Assembly (NCBI GenBank): GCA_035222895.1 | Contig: JAVYIG010005416.1 | Coordinates: forward strand, 62,001-126,000 | DNA length: 64,000 nucleotides | Source of the DNA: Strongylocentrotus droebachiensis | Taxonomy: Eukaryota; Echinodermata; Echinoidea; Camarodonta; Strongylocentrotidae | Reading direction: 5' to 3' | In this document: in pieces, positions 24,501-36,500 of the stretch | Layout of the letters: each line of letters starts with the position of its first letter | Numbering within the stretch: position 1 is the first letter of the stretch | Program-made: the position numbers and the translations under genes | Notes under the pieces: generated by a model | Database searches by the model: none | Told to the model about the DNA's origin: nothing | What the model saw: the letters and a program-made list of their open reading frames with translations, nothing else

Positions 24501-27500
24501 GTTTCTTTACTTGAATGATCTTTTGAGGTAATTTGTTCTCGGTTTGGGTAATTTTAGTTTAGCTCCAATTCGGGAAGGGTAGGAATAGGTTACCAACACA
24601 CATTCATTTCTTTGATATCTAGGGGTTAGATTATTCATAATATTAAACATAGGAAGAAGGGAATGATGATTTCTGCCTTTTTCCAACAGAGACAAAACAA
24701 AGACAAGTATTATACGGTATTTTTCCTGAAAGCTGCATTGTAAATAACATCACCATAATCAAAATACGGAAGGATCAGTGAGCTATATATTAATTTCAGT
24801 ACCGATTCACTTAGGAATCGCCTAAAGGGGCTTTCACACCGGGCCTTGCGTAGAGTTGCGTAGTGTTGCGTACCGACTACGCCGAGCGTACGCTGCCCTA
24901 CACTGGCCTACGTAACTGTACACTGAAGGACCTAAATGGGTACGCGAGATGGACGCAAAAAATTAAACATGTTTATTTGTTTTCATGTGCTTTCGGCGTA
25001 GACACTATACGCAGAGAGTCCGACGAAGCAGTAAGCAAATCCGTACGCCAGCCTACGCATATCCTACGCAGGGACTACGCCGAAGCAACTTTTTTTTCTC
25101 ATGAATACACAGCCCAATTTCGGCGTAGTCGGTATGCCACACTACGCAAATCTACGCAGATCCGGTGTGAAAGGGACTTAAGTCTTCTTAGAAAGCCCAC
25201 CATTTGACAAATTTTCTTCAACATATTGTCTATATGTAAATTCCAGTTTAACTTTTCATCAACTAAAGCCCCCTTTTCACCGGATTTGCGTAGAGTTGCG
25301 TAATGTGGCGTATCGAGTACGCCGAAGGTAGGCTGCGTATTCATGACAAAATTATACTTCAGGTAGTCCCTGCGTAGGTTTTGCGTAGGCTGGCGTACGA
25401 TGGCGTATGGTTACGTACCCTGTGCGAAGGCACCGCGTACCTACGGCGTATGCAATTGGCGTACATACGCGTACGCTTGCGTAGGACATGCGTAGGGTTG
25501 CGTACGTTTACGTAGGCCTGGTGTACGTTTGCTTACGTGTAGCCATTGGCGTTTTATAAACCTAGTTTTCTGCCTTTCAATCCACTGCTGCCTGCTGTCC
25601 AGAACACATTACTGCTGTTGTAATTACATTGAACTGTTGTAATAACACAGGTAGAAGAAAATCATTAGTTGGTTGGGCCCTCGGCTAAAAGGTACAATAC
25701 TCCAGCACCTGGATGCCCTGGAAAGACTAATTAGTCATGTGGCAGAACATGAACGCTTGGGAGAAGAACAAGAACAGAGAAGGAAAGAAGCTAGAAGAAG
25801 AAGAATAAGTGTGTGGGTAAAACCTTGGATCCGGTGCAGGCCCCTACAGGGGCAATATTGACAATGACGTAGTTTTCTCCTTTTTTGTAGATTTTGACTC
25901 TTACATGGTAATTAGTGAACTTTACAATCACGCCTCTATCCCTCTTCTTTATACTCTGACCCAATTTATGGCTTCTGTCAATTTCTATGTCGTCTATAAT
26001 GTAATGTCTAACTTTTCGGAGCATATTTTGATGATAGTTTCGTTATTGTTGTCGTTCACGTCCTCTTTATGTTCGATGAATATCAAAGATTTTCTTCTAG
26101 AGTATTGTTCTGACTCATCCTGTTAATCTAACAACGATTGCATCTTTCTTTCTAACGCAGTTATGTGAGTGTCTCTCCCCTGCAACTCGAAGTCAATATA
26201 TTCGCGTAAATTTTCTGAAAATTTCTTCGTAAATATTGGTGTAATTTCTTCTATCAAAAATTTCTTAAGTCCACTCACCAGCTTATTAGTGTCACTCTCC
26301 AGGGCTCTGTTATGTTTATCCCGTATGCGAAGTCCCCGTTCGGCGATGGTAAAAACTCGCCAGAGTTCGACGTCGACGGTGATCGAAGACAGAACGAAAG
26401 TCGATAAAGTCAATATCCAATTCATTATTAGAGTTCGCAACAAACTTCTAAGTCTAAACGCAAAAACGGAGATCGACGACGAGGTGGTGATGGTGGCGTT
26501 GATGTATTGGTGAAGATACTGATGAAGAACGAGGTCGATATGAAAACTACTCATACCATGTTGCGTATAGGCTATACCTGTAATTAAAAAAAAAAACAAT
26601 TTTGAATAGAGTCTATAACAAAAACAATTATGAATATAAAAAACTGTCAACATGAAATCAGAGTCACAGAGGCAGACATGATATCGATTTAATGGCCAAA
26701 TTTCTTAATTTGATGGTTTCTTATGCAGTATTTTATTTATTTTGTAAAAAGAATAACTCATTCAATTGTGCGAACAATGACACTATACTCACAGCAGAGT
26801 TAATGTGTATGTAAATGGACAAACTTGGCTTCGAATGATATGCCCCATAAACCCATCAAGATCCTACATCAAATTACGTACATCTGATCATACATGTTTA
26901 GTTTTATCCTGTTGGAAGGTGTTTTAAGTCAGGCGCGGATCTACGGGGGGGGTTTAGGGGGTTTAAACCCCCCCCTTGGGCGGCCCAAAAAAAAAAAAAA
27001 AAAAAAAAGGGAAAAAAAAGAGAAAAAAAAAAAAAAAAGAAAGAAAAAAGAACGCACGCTGGAGAGAAACCCTTTCAAGTGCAAATATTGTGAGAAGATA
27101 TTCAACTCATCTGGTAACTTAACCAAACACATGATAACTCTGGATATAACTGTGTATTTAACTGTTACTTGATTTAAAAAGACGTTATCATGCACTGCTT
27201 TTTATGGTCTCCATTGTGTTAATAGATGCCAGGAAAACATCACTTACCGTGTTCAAATAAACACCCCCCAAAAAATCGGCTCGCCGCTTCGCGGCTCGTG
27301 GACGATGCTCCGCATCGTCATTATTTTATTTAACTGTTACTTGATTTAAAAAGACGTTATCATGCACTGCTTTTTATGGTCTCCATTGTGTTAATAGATG
27401 CCAGGAAAACATCACTTACGGGGTTCAAATAAACACCCACAAAAAAATCGGCTCGCCGCTTCGCGGCTCGTGGACGATGCTCCGCATCGTCATTATTTTG

Positions 27501-30500
27501 GTCAAACCCCCCCCTTAGCAAAAAGCTAGATCCGCCCCTGTAAGTCCAAGTTGACGATGTCATAAATTACTATCGATATCGACTAGATCTATGTACATAT
27601 TGTAATTGAAGTAGACGATTGTAAAACTTACCCATAAAGTTGTAAATTAAGAAAGAAAAATTCAATATTCAGCATGGGTTTGAAGATCTAACTCCTGTCG
27701 AGGCAAAGCTGCATTGTGCACGCACTAGCTGTATACCCTATACATATAGCTAGCACTGCGCATCGAATACATGTACGCTATCCTTTGGCACATATCGGTA
27801 CATTAAAGGTAATACAAAGTTTTGGTATGAGGTCATGAATTTGGTTCAAATGAACATTATTGGAAGCATATGCGATCCTACAATATTCAGTGATCGTTGT
27901 CGCGGTTGAAATCGAGTTTAAAGTTAAGAAATTGTAAATAATAAACTCTTTATGTTGTATAGCTCCCTCTCAAGGTCAAGATATTAATTAAACTACAAAA
28001 AAATGATGAGCGCCCCTTTTTACCTTTGATAAGCCTCCCTTCACCTCTGGTAATTGCCCTATTCACATATGAGAGGTGCCCCTTATGCTTTGACAAGTGC
28101 CCCTTATCCTTCGTAGAAGTGTCCCTACCCCTTTTAATAACTACCCCTTTTTAACTCGGATATGCGCATCTTATATTTTCCTAAGATTGTGCCCCTTTCC
28201 TTTCTAATAAGTGCCCCTTTTCCTTATGATAAGTGCCCCCATTTAAACAAAAGGCCCTTCCCCTTCTCATAAATGCAATTTTTCATTCTCATAAGTGCCC
28301 CTTTTACCTCTTGTAAATGACCCTATTCGATTCTGAGAGATACTCGTTTTACTTTGACAAGTGCCCCTTCCCCTCCTGATAAGTGCTCTTTTCATCTCTA
28401 ATAAATGCCCCTTTTATTTAGACACGTCCCACTTTTTCTTCATAATGAATGCTCTTTTTCCTTCTTTTAAGTTCCCCCTAACCATTCTCATAAAAGCCCC
28501 CTTTCACCTCCGAAAAATGCCACTAAATCTCGTCGGTGCCCCTTTTCTTTCAACAAATGCACATTTCCCTTTATTATAAGTGCCCCTTTTTCATTCTCAT
28601 AGGTGCCTCTTTTCAAATATGGTCAGTGCCCCTTTTCACCTCTGACAATTACTTTTTAAACAATGATACGTAACCATTTTCCTTTCTAATAAGGAACTCA
28701 TCCCTTTTTCATAAATGCCCCTTTTCACTTCTTATAAATTACAAAATCTGATGGGTGCCTTTTTCGCCGACAAATGCCCATTTCCCATTCTCATAAGTGC
28801 CTTTTTCATCCCTGTTGAGTGCCTCTTTTTTGTTTAGGTGTAATAAGTGCCCCATTTTCACCACTGATAATTAGCCTTTGTACTTCGACACGTCCTCCTT
28901 TTCTTTTCTACTAAATGTCTTATCCCTTTCGATAAGTGTCCCCTTTTCATCTCATCATTAAACGTACCCGTAATTTCAAGCGATTAAGAGAAATTTCCCC
29001 CAAAGCTCGCTCACTACGCTCGCTCGCATGCATTTGAAGTTATAATTGTATTTCTTATCAAAGGTCTTTTCAGTATTCCATTATGACAATGTGCTTAACC
29101 CCATCAGGGTTGGGGTTTTCCTCTTTATAAGATGTAATTTTTGGCACTGCAACCTCACAATTCTTTAAATTTTCCTCGCTCGCCTTGCTCGCTCACAAAT
29201 GAATTTTCAGACGATCACACCCAACTGCAAAGTAAAATGATTAAGCAATATCTTATATGATGAAAAAAAGAAATCGTCCCTGATAATGTAATCACAATAT
29301 AGGGGTATATACAAATGTCTAAACAATTGTATATTTTCACTTTGAGATATTCCTTTGAAGGTTCCCCTTTTCCCAGAAAGTGCCCCTTTTTGTTGGTGCC
29401 CTCCCACTTTGAAAGTCGCTCCGCCGCCTCTGTGCCGGGGGAGTAGCAAAGGGAAGAGAGAAGATGGGAGGACCAACATGGGGTCAGTGAGTTAGGAGTA
29501 TAGAGGAAAGAGTAAAGGAAAACAGATCACAAACAGACAAACAGGTAGAGCAATGGAAAAGGAGAGCAAGAGAGAAAAATAGATCACAAATATGAAAGAT
29601 ATTTGTATAATGTAAATTATGCAAATAAAAAGGCGACATTACAAATCTATGATAACGACAAATAAAACAAACACAAAAGGAGAAAACAGTCATTGACTTA
29701 ATTCCTGGTATTTCAACTTTACAGGTTAAAATATGGTAATACTGTGTGTATCGTCATTTTCTAAATAAACTTTAAATGCCAACAAAGGATATCTCGTGAC
29801 ATCTCTGCATCCTGTATTTGCTCCCAGGATTTTTTCAGATCTCGGAGCTCTAATTCACCTAAACCATCATCTGGCTGAAATATACAGAACACATATAATT
29901 AGAATGTAAAAAAGATTAGCTTGCCAAGAAAAACATTTTAATTTTGTACTTTGGAAATCGCTTATTATCTAGTGCAATACTGGTATAGATGCATGCAGGT
30001 ATCGACTGCCTTGTATGCATGAGCATAGGGTACTTGAGAGTGATATCATTATTTCAAATTTCAGTAATAATAGAAAGTAACGCGGTGCGTGGATCTTGTT
30101 GATGCCCAATATATTATTTTACTAGTTTCCGAACATCGGAGGTAATGATGGTGCACACTCATTTATGCAGACCTTATTTTGAGACCATCAATACAATTCA
30201 AGTTCAAAGATATCTAGTAAATAGTTTGAAAGTAAACTACCTTTACCGGATTACCGGTATACAGCTGGAATTTTATTTTTAGGATCTTTTGCGACATTTG
30301 AGAAGAGTTAAAGAAAGAACGAAACTGTAAAGTAAAGGCTCACATCGATTTCTTCAACGCATTTCACACACTTGCAGATGAAGTGATATGTCTCTTCCAG
30401 TCCAGCCTGTCTCTCTTTAGCTGGGTTGAAGGGTAGCACATAGCTGATTGTACACTAAAACCAAACAGAAACAGGTTGTAAGAATGTTAGATTATAAGCA

Positions 30501-33500
30501 CATGTTATTTTTATAATACATGTACAAGTAAAAAACTTTTTTTTTCAAGGTCATAGATTTGCTTGATTCTTTTATTTGTTACTTACCAGCAAATTTATAA
30601 ACACTGATCAATGTGATCATCCAAAAATTGTGACATATATCTAAAGAGAAACAGAAATATACATCAGTTTTTCATAAATCTAGAACTGATATACATTGTA
30701 TCTTTGGATTCCCACATATAAACTAAACCATTTAGGTGTGCTTATTAAAATCTTCTAACGCTGGTAGACTAAACCTGAGAGTTTCATGGTGAAATGAGTT
30801 GGTAATGATCCTGACAGAATCCATATAAAGCAACAGTCAATTACATTTCTTTAAAAATATTTAGGGTATTTTCTCTCATGTGCATATCCAGAACATAGGG
30901 AATCAAATGTGTGGTCTTACCTCTTCTCCTTCTTTGACAGCTTTAACGGTCCTAATTTGAAGTGTCAACCCATCAAACACCTGTTCACAGTTAGGATCAC
31001 AGGAATGGTTCACCATAGATGCTCTAAAACAGGAACAGTTAAAACAGAGACATAATAATGACACGTTAATTTACACAAACAAGAAAATAAAAGAAAATTC
31101 AGACTATAAGGGATTGGGGAGAGGAAAGGTACCGTAAATATATATTATGCTTTAAGACCAAATAACAAAGGAAGCCCCCCCCCCCCCCCTCTACATTTTC
31201 GGAGATAATTTTTTAACGCAACAAATATTGCGCTGAAATGTTATGACTTTTGTGGGGCGTCTTTCATTTTTCCAAAAAATATATAAAATATTGGTTATTT
31301 GGTCTTGTATATAGTTTATGTGTTTGTTTTGGCGGTCAAAATAGTTGAATTATTGTTAAAAATGAAATAAAACAACAAAAACAATAAAATACATAACTTA
31401 AAAAAAACAGAGAAATACATAAGCAATTATCAAAACAATAGATAACATAAGGAATAACCTGGCCCTTCCAAAAAAAAATTGTACATAAAGAATATATGAT
31501 TTATTCGTTTAAATGTTAATTTCATGCCCTTAATTGTATACATTACCATAAATATGCAAATGATTGAAATTTAAAAAAAAAATGAAATTACCATAGTATT
31601 ATATAAACACCACTTGACATGCATGTACATGTTCGCGGCGATCGACCGTTTCACCGCAGATATCTGAGGAGGGGGGGGGGGCTTGCCCCCCCCCCCCTTC
31701 TAGGCTATGCAGCTTCAGAATAGCCCAGGCTATGGATTAAGGCGGTCGGTCATTACTTACAAGCATGGTCATTCTTTCTTAGAGTCAGGTGAAACAATCA
31801 GCAATCATAGTAACATAAATCACCTCATATATAGCCCAGATGCAATGACAATCATACTATAATTGTCCGCTATTGTGAATCTGTTGCAGAGAATAGCCCC
31901 TTTCATCTTCAGCAAGCTGCTTGGCTCAGGTAATACATCCTCTCCAATCCAATCCTTAACCACAGAAAACGTGCTCACTAACTCATTCCATCTCCTCAGC
32001 TTCTCATGATGGGATTCCAACTGGTCTACGGTGGTTGGAAAACAATCCTCATCATCCTGAGTACATGGATCAGACTTTCTTTGCTTCCGGATGATTTGAG
32101 ACAGAAGCTGAACTAAGTCTGAAGGTACCCTGGGATGTATTCTCTTCAGGGCTTTGCAGTCTTGCTTGTGACATCTTACCCAGTCTTCTTTCTGCACAAT
32201 TAAGGTACAAATATAAAAATAAGAATGTAAGCAGTATCAAACGACAATCTAAGTGAGTCTACAAACATTCATTAAAGACACTCGACATATCTTACACCAT
32301 TTAAATCAAAGTTATGTGTAAACATCTCTTTGCTAAATATATTACTCATTGCGGATATAGTATCGAAAATAATAATTATCGATCGAATTATGGACCGCTC
32401 CGCCGGTCCTCCCGTAGAGTATAAAAGACCCTTGCTTACAGTAGTTATTATCACCAGATAAAGTGTTGCAGTTGCACACGAAACGTCGTGAACTTTTAGA
32501 TTCCTTATTGACCACATTGCGAGACAAACGAATATCACTAGCGATGTTATTTTCGAAACATCTCTATATTCAACTGTTCTTAAAGGTTTAGGCACATCAG
32601 GATTGCTTGATAATATCTGTTGATTATTTCTGCATAGTACCTGCAATGACCACTTATTTCAAACAACCATTATGTCACTAATGGCCAACTATACTTAATA
32701 TAACACAGCCCCAAACTCCATAAACTTTGTCATAATGTTTAGCAGCTTAACACAATTTCTCAATGTTTTTCCCGTGACGGAGATATTTTAGTTTTTATCA
32801 GTAAAATATCACCATCTCAGGGAAAATATTAAGACATTTTTTAATTTGTTAGAGTTATTTCAACTCACTGGGACACTGTCTGTTGAATTCTCTTGTTTCA
32901 ATATACTTAATTAAGGAATCATTCAGCACCAATATAAGCAATAGATTAATGTTGGAGGGAACCAAACAAAAGATTTGTTTTTACCTGACATGATTTATTG
33001 CAGTAGCTTACATAATTGCACCTGGTACACTTCTTAAGAGTTGAACTGAAAGTAAGATATAAATTGGAGTTGACTCGAGTCTTGAAATAAACAAAACAAA
33101 ACAAGTAACTCCACTTAAATCAAAGTAGCATAACTTATTAACAAAAAGGTTTCGGGCAAAATAGTTTGGAAGGGATGTTTCTACACTTATTGACTAACTT
33201 CTGTGGGAATATGAGATTGATTCGTCAAGTCATGCATGGGTGAGCACATATCAAAAGCAAAATTGTCACTTTGCAAAAGTGACAAGGGTCATTTTGGGGA
33301 TTCTATGAAACAAGATTTTGGCAAATTCTGTGTCTGGTGTGTGTTTATGCGCTAGTGTTGTTAATCATCTATCGTATGACCCCTTTACACATATCCTGAC
33401 ACTTTTCACAATTTATTTGTTTACGGTTCGGTGAGCAAAATTAAAACTTGTTCATCCTTCCTAAATTTTAAAATTGACATCAGATATTTTGTATTAACAG

Positions 33501-36500
33501 GTATCAACACATATTGGATGAACATAGGGGGTAGTAATCGTGTCATATTTGAGTGAGCACACTTTGAAAATAAGGCAAAAAAAGGCTATTTTTTACTATT
33601 ATTATGGCATAAGACATGACTCTTGTGACTTTTGAAAAGTACAAATTTTGCCTTTAATGCATGCTCACTCATGCATGACTTGACGAATCAATCTTATTTT
33701 ACACAGAAGTTAGTCAATAAGTGTATAAATACTCCTGTTAAATTATTTTGTACAACATCTTTATGTTAAAAAGTTACGCTATTTTGATTAAAGGGATCGT
33801 TTAACAATGTTAAATCTGAGATGCACGGCCCTACGTGTTATCAGTGTCTGTGATATGGTGTTTTATTGAAGCCCTAAAAAAATGCGCTTCAAAATGATCA
33901 AGAAGTGCCTCAAAAAAGTAAAAACCTTTGAGCGACAGGTTTTACCATACTCGTTTTCCCCAATAGACTGCAGTGTTATGAAAACCGTTTGGCAAACGCA
34001 AAATTTGATAAACAAATATCTTGATAATCAGACAGGCGATCGGTTTGTAAAAGTCATGGGGTTCCTGACTTACCTAAAGGTTTATAATTCAAGTTTCAAG
34101 TTTAATGATCCACATTTTACAGAAAATATAAACATACATAATTATAAAATAACAAATTAAACAGTACAATTGTTAGTAGTATAAATGAGCACATGTCAAT
34201 GATTCTCAAATGATGTAGCATGTGAGGAACCTATTAAAAAACATGGCTTGTATAATATAGGTTCCTGGAAGAAAAAAAGTAATGTAAATAACAACACAGT
34301 AGCAGTAGAGAAACGCGTAATTTAGAGAGAGAATTTAGAACACAATGAAACAAGGACATTTTTATACAAAATAATGCATTGGCACCAATACCCAGAGTCA
34401 CCCAGTTAAAAGCGTAGTCAAAATGAGTAGTCACCCGAGCAATTAGTTAGCATAGCACAAAGTAATTTGTTTGTACATGTATACATTACAACACATGACA
34501 ACACCGGAACATTAAGATTGACATTGGAGAAAAAAAAGGGGGACTGTGGGGAGGGCAAATAAATTAGAACTTAAGAGAAAAACTCGAAGTTTGCATTTAA
34601 AGCAATTTAACGATGGTGCTTCCTTAACCTCCGAATCCAAACCATTCCAAAAAGAGGGACCGTTATATATAATCGCTTTTTTGGTAAAAACTGTCCGGAT
34701 TGGGGGGAGATGGAAGTTGTCTCTTTGTCTTGTGGGATAGGAGTGAATAACACTGTTTAAAGCGAACATAGAAGGGAATATATTGGGCAAGTCATCCTTA
34801 CTTAGCTGATACATGAAAATTCCGAGGAAATAATGGTATAAATCAGGTACTTTCAGGAAACGATATGCAAGATAGAACGTTAGTGTGTGCCTGGAAATCT
34901 GCCAAGTTTATTATTGTTATTGCTCTTTCTGAACAATTTCCCCACGCTAGCACCCCTAATTTAGATAAGGTAACAACAGAGTTAAATATAATATTTTTAA
35001 GACATAATTAGGCTAGGTGTAGGGAATTGGAGACCACCAAGCTTAAACCCATCACAGTCCGTCCGTGTTGGCTCCAGTATTGCTTTATCGCCATTATGTG
35101 GCCTTTAAAGTAGAAATTCATTGATTTTAAAAACTAACTTTATTTTCATTATCGCAAAGTTGAAACTTTTATTCGACAAGGTTATCAAAATGTAATGCTT
35201 GGAAAAGAAATGATTATTATAAATTACAAAACGCTTAAATACAGCCCCGGCATAGCACCTAAAGAGCTCTCCGAACGCTGCTGAGATGTGTGAGATCACA
35301 GTATGGACATAATTTGCACAAGCAGACGATGTCCCATGTCATCTCATACATTTTCAGTGCCTGTGTTTTCATCTTCTCTTGATTTCTTTCTCTTACTTCA
35401 CTACCGTCGGGCTAAATGTATAATATATTGCCTCACTCTAGACCCCGCGCATGGTTTTATTTTGATGACAAATGCAGCGATAAAAAAATAAAGGAATCTG
35501 TCGCTTGTAAACAAAATAAGACGCCATTGTATATTCAGCTGCACACACCGCGGTATGTTCGGCGTTTCAAGAGGGAACAAATGCCGTCCTTAATATCATT
35601 CCGGGGTTTTTTCAATTTGAAAGTCTAGTTTCTTTGATTGTTAATTAACCCCTATCCTGTGTATTTACAAGCAAAATATTTTAGTCATCAGAATCGGGTC
35701 ATATCCCCTTTTGAATGGTTTGACATGCCATTCAATTTATGTACTTTAAACTCATTATATTTTGACATATAATAGCTTTGCAATTATGTTCATTCTTTAT
35801 GGAATGTCGTCTGCTTGGGCAGTATTGGTCCATATAGTGACGTCATTAAAACATCGTTATTTTTCCGGCGAATCTCTCGTATCCCAGCTGCTAATGAGGT
35901 GGTTGTATTTGTATTTGTATACATCACACGATATGTAGTCGACCTAAAATGTGTACGATGGCCATCTGTTAGCTTACCAGTTTCTAGTGATACGTTAGTT
36001 GACATATTTGTGATTTTCTTTAAATTTCAGCTTTAACAACACTATTGCATATATCCCATTCATTTCGAAGACTACAATGCGTTCTTTCTCCAAACAAATT
36101 GGCAAAATTGACCAAGGGAAGCAATTTTTATCGTAAAATTTTGCTCTAATATAAAAACACTTTTTTTAAACTGAATGTTGTGGTGTATGCAGATATTTAG
36201 GGGTGGCTCATAAAAAGTAGTTTTAAAAGGAAGTTTTTTGAGTGTGCCAACCATCACAGAAAACGTATGGCCATTGTGTGTTGTGAATGGGTGTTGCAAT
36301 GCACATTATGAATGTTGTCTGATCAGAAATGTGTGTAGGCAATGGGGGACACCAGGTCCATGGTGGGGGTCGTTTGTTGTGAATGTCGAGTGTTTGTTGT
36401 AAGGTGTCTTATTCATCAGCCTTTTGCAAGAACAAATGTCACTCTGACCTCTTTCCATATCTCTTGCATTAAAGAATGGAACAGTTTGCCTGATGATATA

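Larger units (their letters stand above)
26940..27540 (+). mobile_element. hAT-like element with captured zinc-finger fragment
   Basis: Ends CAGGCGCGGATCTACGGGG and (reverse complement) CAGGGGCGGATCTAGC are inverted, and the element is flanked by the 5-mer TAAGT on both sides (26935-26939, 27541-27545). CAGNGGCGGATC ends are typical of hAT-type non-autonomous elements, although a hAT duplication is normally 8 bp. The interior holds poly-C/poly-A tracts, a C2H2 zinc-finger remnant and a 172-bp tandem duplication. Confidence 0.55.

Noticed and set aside
28005..28975. CRISPR-like array
   Set aside because: Repeats are degenerate with no unique fixed-length spacers, and this is an animal genome.
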